Source: Mycobacterium szulgai
Lineage (GTDB): Bacteria; Actinomycetota; Actinomycetes; Mycobacteriales; Mycobacteriaceae
Length of the DNA stretch: 64,000 nucleotides
Assembly (NCBI RefSeq): GCF_002116635.1
Contig: NZ_LQPW01000123.1
Coordinates: 1 to 64,000, forward strand
Direction: 5' to 3'
Positions 26,501 to 33,185 of this stretch are shown in pieces. Position 1 is the stretch's first letter, and the number at the start of each line of letters is the position of its first letter. Position numbers and translations under genes: made by a program. The notes beneath the pieces are model-generated. The model did no database searches. It was not told the DNA's origin and saw nothing but the letters and a program-made list of their open reading frames with translations.

Positions 26501-29500
26501 CAGCACGAAGAGCGCCGATCGACTGAAAGCAGGCGTCCAGCAGCGCGGGATGGATCTCGTAGGCGCTTTGTTGGGAGCGAATGGAACTGGGTAGCTCGAC
26601 TTCGGCCAGCACGGTGTGGCCTGCGTGCTCGGCGGTGCGCACGGTGGCCAAACCGGTGAATGCGGGGCCAAACTGAATTCCGCACTTGTCGAAGAACTCT
26701 CGCAATTCGGTCCCGTCCGAGCGGTGCGGGTGGGCGGCCAGCAGGGCGGCTATGTCGTACACGGTTGGCGGGCAATCATCCTCAGCGGCATGCAGCATCG
26801 CGGTTGCGTGCCGATTTCGGTCCCCGTCCTGGACCGTTTCCACCACGAAGTTGGCGACACCAGGCGAATCAACAGACGCCACGGCGCCGATCTCAGTCCG
26901 ATCGTCCAACAGCAGCATCTGCTCGAAGCGGATGTCGCGCACCTCGGCGGCTGCGCCGAGGGCCGCCCGTGCGGCGGCCAACGCCATCTCGCAGTAGGCA
27001 GCCCCGGGTAGGGACGCCACCTGATGGATCTGATGATCACCCAGCCACGGCAGCGCCTTGGTTCCCACCTCACCGTGCCACGCATGGCGGTCGGCTTCTT
27101 CCATCAGCCGCACATGCGAGCCCAACAATGGATGCACGGCAACGGTATTGGCGGCGTGCGCACGACGGTCCGCACCATCGCGGTCGACGAACAGGTGTCG
27201 ATGAGTCCAGGTCGGCAGTGGAGCATCCAACAGGCGTCCAACCGGATACAGAACCGAGAAATCGATCGCGGCGCCCGCGCTGTGCAGATCCACCAACAGA
27301 CCTCGCAGGCCGTGCGGCAGTGGTTGTTCGCGGCGCATGCCGGCCAGCATGGCCACCGACATGTCGAGGTTCTTGGCCGTCTGGTCGACGGCATGGATGA
27401 GCAGCGGATGCGGTGAAAGCTCGGCGAACACCTGGTGCCCGTCCTCCAGCGCGGCCTGCACCGCCGCGGAGAACCGCACCATGCGACGCAGGTTGTTCAC
27501 CCAGTAACCGGCGTCGTGCACCGTCGGCTCCCGCGGGTCGAACGCCGTCGCGGAGTAATAGGGGACCTCCGGGGTCATCGGCGTGAGATCGACCAACGCG
27601 TCGGCCAGCTCGTCGAGAATCGGATCGACCTGCGGTGTGTGCGATGCGGCGTCGATAGCCACCTCTCGCGCCATCACATCGCGCTGCTCCCACGCGGCGA
27701 CCAGCTCGCGAACGGTCTGGGCGTCACCGCCAATGACCGTGGACTGCGGCGAGGCCACGACAGCGATCACCACATCGGTCACACCGTGTGCGATCAGTTC
27801 CGAATACACGGTCTTGGCCGGTAGTTCCACCGAGGCCATCGCACCGCTGCCGGCGATGCTGGTGATCAGGCGGGAACGGCAACAGACCACCCGCACCCCG
27901 TCTTCGACCGACAGCGCTCCGGCGACGACGGCCGCCGCGACCTCACCCAGCGAGTGGCCGATGACCGCTCCCGGGCGCACCCCGTAAGACTTCATCGCGG
28001 CCGCCAGCGCTACCTGCATGGTGAACAGGGTCGGCTGCACACGGTCGATTTCGGTCACCTTGTGCGGCGCCGTCATCGCTTCGATCACCGAGAACCCGGA
28101 TTCCCGCATGATCAGCGGCTCGACTTGTGCGACGGTCGCGGCGAACACCGGTTCGCCCGCCAGCAACTCCGCACCCATGGCGGCCCACTGCGAACCATGC
28201 CCGGAGAACACCCATACCGGACCCCGGCTGTCGTGTCCGAATGCGGGCTGATACGCGGTATCACCGTCGGCGATTTCCCGCAGACCCTCGGTCAGCTCCT
28301 CGACACTGCCGGCGATGACCGCCGTCCGCACCGGGCGGTGGGCGCGCCGGCGTGCCAGTGTGTAGGCCAAATCCGGCAGCGCCACGTCGTCCTGGTGTTC
28401 TTCCACCCACCCGGCGAGCCGGCCGGCGGTGCGGCGCAGTTCCTCCGGCGAAGTGGAAGACAACGCGAACAGCAACGGGCCCGGCACACCTTGTCGAGGC
28501 TCGTGCTCGGCGGTTTCGGGAGCTTGTTCCACAATGGCGTGCGCGTTGGTTCCCGAAATCCCGTAGGCCGACACCGCCGCCCGTCGGGGCGCGGCCAGCC
28601 CGTCACCTGGCCACGACGTAGTCGTCTGCGGCACAAAGAGTTTCGTCTCAATGGCGGCGAGGTCATCGGGCAGCCGATTGAAGCGCAGATTGCGCGGAAC
28701 CGCACCGTGGCGCAGCGCGAGGACCGCTTTCATCAGTCCCAGTGCGCCGGCGGCTGACTGGGCATGCCCGAAGTTCGTCTTCACCGACGCGAGCGCGCAC
28801 GGCTCTTCGGTGCCGTATACCGTTGCCAGGCTGGCGTATTCGACGCCGTCACCGACTGGCGTCCCGGTGCCGTGCGCCTCGACCATCCCGACGCTGCGGG
28901 CGTCCACTCCGGCCGCGACCAGTGCGGCCCGATATACCGCGACCTGCGCGTCCTCCGACGGTGTGTGGATGTTGACGGTTCGGCCGTCTTGATTGGCGGC
29001 CGTGCCGCGCACGACCGCCAAGATCCGGTCACCATCGCGCAGGGCATCGGGCAGCCGCTTGAACAGCAGCACTACCGAACCCTCGGCCCACACGAACCCG
29101 TCCGCCGCGGCGTCGAACGCATGACAGCGTCCGGTCGGTGACAGCACGCCCAATGCGGACGCCGAGCAGCTTTGCCGCGGATCCAGGCCCAGGAAGACAC
29201 CACCGGCGAAGGCCAGGTTGGTCTCGCCCTCGTGCAGGCTGCGGCATGCCAGATGCACCGCGAGCAGACCGGATGAACATGCGGTATCCACCGTAACCGC
29301 AGGACCGTGGATGCCGAGGGCGTAGGCGATCCGCCCGGAGGCCAAGCTGAAATTGGTGCCGGCCAGGGCATGTGGCTTCTCCAGAGCCTGTGCGTCGGCG
29401 GTCAGCAATGTGTAGGCGGAATGGGTCAGCCCGACGAACACACCTGCCGGTGAGTCGGCGATCTGTTCGGGTGTGAGGCCGGCGTGCTCCATCGCCTCCC

Positions 29501-29813
29501 AAGCGGTTTCCAGCAACAGGCGATGCTGCGGGTCGATCGATGTCGCTTCCCGCTCGGTGATGCCGAAGAACGCCGAATCGAAGCCCGCGACGTCGTCCAG
29601 GTAGGAGCCCCATTTCGACACCGACCGGCCAGGCACACCCGGCTCTGGGTCGTAGTAGTCGTCGGCGTCCCAGCGGTCGAGTGGGATCTTGGTCACCAGG
29701 TCGTCGCCGCGCAGCAGCGCCTGCCATAGCAACTCCGGTGAGTCGATCCCGCCAGGCAGCCGGCACGCCATGCCGATGACCGCAATCGGAGTGACAGGCT
29801 TTTCTAGCGCCAT
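23529..29813 (-). CDS. Mas-type iterative polyketide synthase (KS-AT-DH-ER-KR-ACP)
   Basis: At 2094 aa this has the size and domain order of mycocerosic acid synthase and relatives. KS has the active Cys in DTACSSG plus the His motifs EAHGTGT and NFGHAQ. AT has GHSLGE and, later, AASH at the specificity motif, nearer the YASH of methylmalonyl-specific ATs than the HAFH of malonyl ATs. DH has DHQIHQVASLPGAAY, ER has the nucleotide site SGTGGVGQAA, KR has TGGLGGLG and the Tyr in GAYAAAN, and ACP has YGVDSLGALEL. All loops look intact, so each cycle should be fully reduced, giving a methyl-branched fatty acyl chain held on the ACP. No FadD, PapA or thioesterase gene is adjacent. The NRPS lies 150 bp downstream on the same strand, so its starter C domain is the likely acceptor. 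The start ATG has GAGG upstream. Confidence 0.93.
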   Translation of the reverse strand: MALEKPVTPIAVIGMACRLPGGIDSPELLWQALLRGDDLVTKIPLDRWDADDYYDPEPGVPGRSVSKWGSYLDDVAGFDSAFFGITEREATSIDPQHRLLLETAWEAMEHAGLTPEQIADSPAGVFVGLTHSAYTLLTADAQALEKPHALAGTNFSLASGRIAYALGIHGPAVTVDTACSSGLLAVHLACRSLHEGETNLAFAGGVFLGLDPRQSCSASALGVLSPTGRCHAFDAAADGFVWAEGSVVLLFKRLPDALRDGDRILAVVRGTAANQDGRTVNIHTPSEDAQVAVYRAALVAAGVDARSVGMVEAHGTGTPVGDGVEYASLATVYGTEEPCALASVKTNFGHAQSAAGALGLMKAVLALRHGAVPRNLRFNRLPDDLAAIETKLFVPQTTTSWPGDGLAAPRRAAVSAYGISGTNAHAIVEQAPETAEHEPRQGVPGPLLFALSSTSPEELRRTAGRLAGWVEEHQDDVALPDLAYTLARRRAHRPVRTAVIAGSVEELTEGLREIADGDTAYQPAFGHDSRGPVWVFSGHGSQWAAMGAELLAGEPVFAATVAQVEPLIMRESGFSVIEAMTAPHKVTEIDRVQPTLFTMQVALAAAMKSYGVRPGAVIGHSLGEVAAAVVAGALSVEDGVRVVCCRSRLITSIAGSGAMASVELPAKTVYSELIAHGVTDVVIAVVASPQSTVIGGDAQTVRELVAAWEQRDVMAREVAIDAASHTPQVDPILDELADALVDLTPMTPEVPYYSATAFDPREPTVHDAGYWVNNLRRMVRFSAAVQAALEDGHQVFAELSPHPLLIHAVDQTAKNLDMSVAMLAGMRREQPLPHGLRGLLVDLHSAGAAIDFSVLYPVGRLLDAPLPTWTHRHLFVDRDGADRRAHAANTVAVHPLLGSHVRLMEEADRHAWHGEVGTKALPWLGDHQIHQVASLPGAAYCEMALAAARAALGAAAEVRDIRFEQMLLLDDRTEIGAVASVDSPGVANFVVETVQDGDRNRHATAMLHAAEDDCPPTVYDIAALLAAHPHRSDGTELREFFDKCGIQFGPAFTGLATVRTAEHAGHTVLAEVELPSSIRSQQSAYEIHPALLDACFQSIGALRADATGSDGLLLPLGVRRMRAFGPTRNARYCYANVRQADATEAEADLDLLDEHGTVLLSVQGLQVASGVSGTGTSNRLLNERLLSIEWQQRTLPEVALADATTWLLISISDVADQFANNLTDALKSQRAQCTTLHWPQEGEWFANPGRLGAQLRANPVGGVVVLYPPAIGDADEGSLLLGREQVGLLVRIARELADLPGDAPRLYVVTRQAEVVLAEDNAHLVQAGLRGLIRVIGAECPQLQPVQIDVDEHTDTEQLAQQLLGGSREDETAWRNGEWYTARLCLRPLGPEDRRTAVVRHGRDGIRMQIRTRGDLQTMELVAFERVSPGPGEIEVAVTASSINFADTLSVFARFDFGMPTDLGTDFAGVVSAVGPGVTELRVGDRVGGFSGNGCWASFVVCAANQTAKIPPGLTDAQAAAVGAATGTAWYGLHDLARIQAGEKVLIHSGTGGVGQAAIAIARAAGAEIFATAGSPKRRQILRDMGIEHVYDSRTVEFAEQIRRDTGGQGVDIVLNSLPGAAQRAGLDLLTYGGRFVEIGKRDIYTDNRLGLFPFRRNLTFFALDLWGMTATHPERVRKLTDTVYRLTADGSLPMPEITHYPLAEAATAVRVMGAAEHRGKLILDIPQSGNSIVVLPPEQVGVFRPDGAYIITGGLGGLGLFLAEKMARAGAGRIVLNSRSIPSQKISETVELIRASGTDIAVECGDISAPDTAERLVAVATATGLPVRGVLHGAAVVEDATLDNITEELIDCDWAPKVYGAWHLHRATATQPLDWFCAFSSAAALLGSPGQGAYAAANSWLDGFTHWRRAQGLPATAIAWGAWAEIGRAAFMAARGDANMILPDEGSDAFETLLRHDRTYTGYLQIAGAPWAATLAERSRFAEALRAAEQIRLGAGHFRAELDDVHRDEWPARLRRLVAEQVSLILRRSIDLDRRFDEYGVDSLGALELRTRIETETGIRISPKDIVTHNTVRALAQHLSDTLAAEDTVAAPA

Positions 29814-29981
29814 TTTGCCTCATCCCAGCTCAACCGGTCCCCTGATGCGTCCGGCAACTCGGCGCAGAAGTTACGGAAAAAAGGTTGAAGAAAAATGGAA
29901 CAGAGGTTGTATGCAGGCGCAGCGGGCCTGCTCGGTTAGGCCGCGGTCACCGCGCGGTGTGGTGTCGGGGAACCTCGCCCT

Positions 29982-30037
29982 CGAGCGTCACGCCAGCGTG
30001 ACGCTCGGCGCCGAGCGTCACACCAGTGTGACGCTCG
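29982..30037. repeat. Two tandem 26-bp palindromes, probable terminator
   Basis: Two near-identical perfect palindromes lie 4 bp apart: 29982-30007 (arms CGAGCGTCACGC/GCGTGACGCTCG, centre CA) and 30012-30037 (arms CGAGCGTCACAC/GTGTGACGCTCG, centre CA). The one arm difference is compensated on the other side, so base pairing is conserved. They lie just past the stop of the Rv3491-like gene and upstream of the PKS. That fits a transcription terminator or insulator for the PKS-NRPS operon; no T tract follows. Confidence 0.7.
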
Positions 30038-30062
30038 TGACGCGGTGGCGGGTCATGCCGAT

Positions 30063-30644
30063 TTAGTAGCACATCGCAATGCCGTTGCAGTACAACGGAT
30101 AACGCTCGACCGGACTGGGCGGCGGCCCGGTCATCTGCAACGAGAACGCCTCCTTCTTCATGTCCGACTGCAGGCCACACACCGCGCCGTGCAGGCTGGT
30201 ATGGGTGCCGCTCATGGTTTCATCGCTGAACGCGTAGGTGTCGGTGGTGGGTGCGGTGCCCCCACCCGGACATAACACGCCTTCTGACTTATCCACCGTG
30301 AAGGTCCACAGCATGCTGGACATCCGCGCTCGGCCGCTGAAGTTCTTCAGCCGATCCTCGCGGGTGATCGGTGCCCCGGCGGTCGAGCTCACCACGTTCA
30401 GTGCGCAGTTCATCGCGAAAACGATCGGGTCGGAATAGTCGTTCATGTTCCGGGTTCCCGACGGCTGATCGCACAACGCCGTGATCGTCCAGGTCGATCC
30501 CGAGACGCCCGCCTCGTTCAAGGCGTAGGCGCCGTCGGCCGGTGGACCCAACGCCCGCGCCGGTTCACCCGATTCCAGGGCGACTCCGGTGCCAACGGCC
30601 AACACGATGCCGGCCCCAGCGGCCAACCCGCGACGGATCTTCAT
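30063..30644 (-). CDS. Secreted protein of unknown function (Rv3491-like)
   Basis: This is a 193 aa exported protein. It has a basic N-terminus (MKIRR), a hydrophobic Ala/Gly/Val stretch to about residue 30 and a probable signal peptidase site near ARA-LG. The mature part has several cysteines (in ALCDQPSG, AMNCALN, VLCPGGG, AVCGLQ and YCNGIAMC), consistent with disulfide bonds outside the cell. No catalytic motif is recognised. Size and position next to the Mce-associated genes and otsA match M. tuberculosis Rv3491. Here the two Mce-associated genes lie 29 kb away, separated by the PKS-NRPS block, which marks the insertion point. A putative double-palindrome terminator follows the gene. Confidence 0.8.
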   Translation of the reverse strand: MKIRRGLAAGAGIVLAVGTGVALESGEPARALGPPADGAYALNEAGVSGSTWTITALCDQPSGTRNMNDYSDPIVFAMNCALNVVSSTAGAPITREDRLKNFSGRARMSSMLWTFTVDKSEGVLCPGGGTAPTTDTYAFSDETMSGTHTSLHGAVCGLQSDMKKEAFSLQMTGPPPSPVERYPLYCNGIAMCY

Positions 30645-30885
30645 GCCGGTTCTCCCTCCAGGCCAAGCGCTGTCTCCTGAGTATCACAGCGTTGCAGCGC
30701 GAACACCAGGAGTGCGGGCGCTTCGTTTATCCTCCGATCGAATGAAATGGCATGAGAGTTCAGGCGGCGATACGAATACAGACCGTTTCGAATCTTTTGG
30801 CAAATCGCAATCGGTCTTACCAAGACCATCAATCTTTCGCGATTGTCAACCTTTTAGACAATCGGCGCGAACTGATCGCTAGACG
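30645..30885. other. AT-rich intergenic region
   Basis: No gene recognised. The stretch is much poorer in G+C than its surroundings (27 of 60 bases in 30781-30840). It lies between the Rv3491-like gene and the small lipoprotein, both on the minus strand. It presumably holds the Rv3491 promoter, but no confident -10/-35 pair was picked. Confidence 0.5.
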
Positions 30886-31080
30886 TCATTGTCGATTAAC
30901 TGCGGTCAATGGCGCCGCCACGTCGAGTGAGTGTGAAGACATGCCAGTCAGCGGCGATCGAGCAGGACCTAGGTCCCCACTTTGCTGCTGTGTGCAGCCA
31001 GTCAGCAGAACTGCCAGCGCCGCGCCCAGCAGTGCGGCCACGCGGGCAATTCGTATCATCGTGTTCTTCTGTGCGCTCAC
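30886..31080 (-). CDS. Small predicted lipoprotein
   Basis: This is a 64 aa protein with a lipoprotein signal: basic N-region, hydrophobic core VAALLGAALAVL and lipobox LLTGC (Cys at residue 29). That leaves a mature part of about 36 residues rich in Gln, Ser and Pro, with no recognised domain. The GTG start is supported by AGGAG about 7 bases upstream; an internal ATG at codon 8 also leaves a valid signal. It sits between PadR and the Rv3491-like gene, in the same direction as both. The 160-bp leader contains several inverted repeats. It is short enough that chance cannot be excluded, but the RBS plus lipobox make a real gene likely. Confidence 0.6.
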   Translation of the reverse strand: MSAQKNTMIRIARVAALLGAALAVLLTGCTQQQSGDLGPARSPLTGMSSHSLDVAAPLTAVNRQ

Positions 31081-31100
31081 CAGACAGCTCCTATCATTTG

Positions 31101-31157
31101 CCCGGAACTACACCGGGATTACAAATATCGAGTGCAACGGATGCTACCGCGATATTT
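31101..31157. promoter_or_regulatory. Inverted repeats in the small-lipoprotein leader
   Basis: Two inverted repeats lie upstream of the lipoprotein start: CCCGG/CCGGG at 31101-31117, and AAATATCG (31123-31130) with CGATATTT (31150-31157). They could be operator or leader-RNA structures; function unknown. Confidence 0.35.
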
Positions 31158-31208
31158 TGCGAAGTGGAACGAATCGAGGGCTGCAATATTCATGAATGAA
31201 ATGGGTGA

Positions 31209-31225
31209 TGTAAAACCTGTTTACA
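31209..31225. promoter_or_regulatory. Candidate PadR-type operator
   Basis: Perfect inverted repeat TGTAAA-ACCTG-TTTACA, extended on one side to ATGT, resembling PadR-family operators (ATGT..ACAT type). It lies 17 bp beyond the end of the PadR gene and about 130 bp upstream of the small lipoprotein gene. Confidence 0.45.
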
Positions 31226-31241
31226 AATTGGCGCGGGGAAC

Positions 31242-31550
31242 TCAGGATTCGTTACCCAGCACTTCTCGGGCCAGCTCCCGCAACGCCCGGCGATCCTCCT
31301 TCAGCGCCGCCCGGCCGGCCGGGGTGGCCCGGTACACCCGGCGGGTGCGGCCGTCCACCACCTGCTGCTTGGAGATCAGCAGACCATCGGCCTCGAGGCG
31401 GTGCAGGGTGGGATACAGCGTGCCGGGGCTGACCCGGTAGCCGTGGCGGCCCAGCTCCCCGGTCAGCCAGGCGCCATGGACCTCGTCGACGGCGGCGTGA
31501 TGCAGGATGTGCAGTCGCACCGCGGCGCGCTGAAACTCCCGCAACGACAT
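31242..31550 (-). CDS. PadR-family transcriptional regulator (Rv3488-like)
   Basis: This is a 102 aa winged-helix regulator. It starts MSLREFQRAAVRLHILHHA, then has the recognition region YRVSPGTLYPTLHRLEADGLL and the wing RTRRVYRATPAGRAAL typical of PadR, and ends with a short C-terminal helix. It matches M. tuberculosis Rv3488 closely by recalled sequence; that protein has been linked to metal (cadmium) binding. The start chosen is ATG at 31550; the frame is open further upstream, but that sequence overlaps the oxidase gene and is not PadR-like. It lies 56 bp downstream of the multicopper oxidase on the same strand, probably co-transcribed. In M. tuberculosis it sits next to Rv3489-otsA; here it has been separated from them. 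Confidence 0.88.
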   Translation of the reverse strand: MSLREFQRAAVRLHILHHAAVDEVHGAWLTGELGRHGYRVSPGTLYPTLHRLEADGLLISKQQVVDGRTRRVYRATPAGRAALKEDRRALRELAREVLGNES

Positions 31551-31606
31551 CACCTCGGGCACACTGACGAAACCGATATCGGATAGCGATTCTACGGTGT
31601 GCCCGC

Positions 31607-33049
31607 TCACGAACAGCGCAACAGCAGCATGAAACCGAAGTCCATGTGGATCTGCTGGTGGCAGTGCAACAGCGACAGCCCAGTCTGGTCGGCCACGAAG
31701 TCGACCTCCAGGATCTGATAGCCGCCCACCATTGCCACGTCCTTGCGTACGCCTGCGGTGGAAGTGCCTGCGACGTTGGTGATTTCGAAAGTGTGCCGAT
31801 GCAGATGCATCGGGTGAATGTCGTCGGTGGCGTTGCGAAAGCGCAGCCGGTAGCGCTGCCCGTGCACGATGTCGAGGACGGGACGGTTGGACTCCATGAC
31901 GAACGGAGTGCCGTTCAGGGTCCACAGATTGAACCCGTTGCTGGCGGCGTTGCGTTTTTCGATGAGCAGGTCGATGACGTGATCGGGCGCCGGGGGATTG
32001 GCGCCGGTGCCGAACGCGCGATAGTCCCATTGAAACGGTGGCGGTGGCGCCCATTGGGGCTCGCCGGTGCGGCCGGCGTATTCGACGACGATGCCCATCC
32101 CAGCCTGGCGATCCCCGTCAGACAGGTCGCCCAGTATCCAGACGCCAGGGTTATCCATCTGCACGGTCGCCGAGATGCGCTCGGCCGCTCCGAGCCATAA
32201 CACCGGCACCGCAACGGGTTTGGGCACCGCGTTGCCGTCCAGCGCGACGACGGTGAAGGAGTGTCCGGGCAATGCCAGGCTGCGGCTTTCGGTGGCGCTG
32301 CCGTTGAGCACGTGCAGCAGGACCCGCTCGCCGGTACGCACCCGAATGGGATCGCCATGGCCCAGGCTGCGGCCGTTGATCGTGAAGATTTCATAGCCCA
32401 CCTCGTAGCCGTGCGGCAGTCCGGAGGCCAGCGCGGCGTCCATGGCTTGCTCGCCTTTGTCTCTCAGTTCGGCGACCGGGTCGCCGGCCAGAAAGCCGCC
32501 GGGCATGTCCCCGCCCTGGCTCAGGGCGGGTTCAAACTCCTTGAGTGTCAGGAACACTTCGTGGTCGTAACCGCCGGGCTCGGTTTTGGGCTCGATGTAG
32601 ACCGGGCCCACCAGGCCGCCGTATTGCCCGCCGGTCAGGTCGGCGCCTGGGTTGAGATGGGTGTGGTAGAAGCGGAACCCCGAGGGGCCGGGAGTGAACG
32701 AGATTCGGCGCATGCCCTTGGCTGCGATGAATGGCGTGCCTTCTTCGGCGGAGCCGTCGACATCGACCGGAAGGTGCTGACCGTGCCAGTGCAACTGCTC
32801 GGGGGTGTCGGTGTCGTTGTACACGTCGATCCGGGTCTGCTTGCCCTCGGTGAAGCGCAGCAGCGGTCCGGGGAACTGGCCGTTGTAGGTGGTCGTCTTG
32901 ACGACCTTGCCCGGCGCGACTTCCACGTCCGATTGGCCGATGTGCAACGTGTAGTCGGCCTTTCCGCCGGGCGGGTTGTGCGAGCAACCCGCCAGGCCAG
33001 TGGCCGCAAGCGCACTCCACTTGAACAGCTCGCGTCGACTAACGGTCAC
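31607..33049 (-). CDS. Multicopper oxidase, exported (MmcO-like)
   Basis: This is about 480 aa. The N-terminus has a twin-arginine-like start (SRRELFKWSALAATGLAGC), which also forms a lipobox ending in Cys, so it is probably a Tat-exported membrane-anchored lipoprotein. Four copper-ligand motifs are visible: LHWHGQH, FYHTHLN, HPMHLHRH and LLHCHQQIHMDFGF, covering type 1, 2 and 3 sites. The length and three-cupredoxin layout fit laccase/CueO-like enzymes. In M. tuberculosis the related MmcO (Rv0846c) oxidises Cu(I)/Fe(II) and protects against copper. The start chosen is GTG at 33049, placing the signal at the N-terminus; a longer open frame to 33103 adds an unlikely extension. A palindrome shared with the DoxX promoter lies 37-51 bp upstream. 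PadR follows on the same strand, and TetR is divergent. Confidence 0.9.
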   Translation of the reverse strand: MTVSRRELFKWSALAATGLAGCSHNPPGGKADYTLHIGQSDVEVAPGKVVKTTTYNGQFPGPLLRFTEGKQTRIDVYNDTDTPEQLHWHGQHLPVDVDGSAEEGTPFIAAKGMRRISFTPGPSGFRFYHTHLNPGADLTGGQYGGLVGPVYIEPKTEPGGYDHEVFLTLKEFEPALSQGGDMPGGFLAGDPVAELRDKGEQAMDAALASGLPHGYEVGYEIFTINGRSLGHGDPIRVRTGERVLLHVLNGSATESRSLALPGHSFTVVALDGNAVPKPVAVPVLWLGAAERISATVQMDNPGVWILGDLSDGDRQAGMGIVVEYAGRTGEPQWAPPPPFQWDYRAFGTGANPPAPDHVIDLLIEKRNAASNGFNLWTLNGTPFVMESNRPVLDIVHGQRYRLRFRNATDDIHPMHLHRHTFEITNVAGTSTAGVRKDVAMVGGYQILEVDFVADQTGLSLLHCHQQIHMDFGFMLLLRCS

Positions 33050-33085
33050 GCTGTTGCACCTTCGTCGCGGACACTCGTACCACGA

Positions 33086-33100
33086 TATCGGAGTCCGATA
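33086..33100. promoter_or_regulatory. Inverted repeat operator of the oxidase/TetR divergent region
   Basis: Perfect inverted repeat TATCGGA-G-TCCGATA. The 16 bases CACGATATCGGAGTCC (33081-33096) recur exactly, in reverse complement, upstream of the DoxX gene (34758-34773). This suggests one regulator controls both promoters. Confidence 0.55.
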
Positions 33101-33173
33101 CATGCCGACCGGACTCTAGCTCCAGCGCTGCTGCAGCCAGCTCTTGCGGGAAGCTCCGTTGGGTGAGATATTC

Positions 33174-33185
33174 GATTGATCAATC
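33174..33185. promoter_or_regulatory. Palindrome at the TetR start, candidate autoregulatory operator
   Basis: Perfect 12-bp palindrome GATTGATCAATC followed by AATCAA, overlapping the TTG start codon of the TetR gene. TTGATCAATCAA-like sites are typical TetR operators. Confidence 0.45.

Noticed and set aside
31242..32054. A 270-codon PadR protein with a long N-terminal extension
   Set aside because: Only the last 102 residues are PadR-like; the first 168 are a shadow of the multicopper oxidase gene. The start was moved to 31550.
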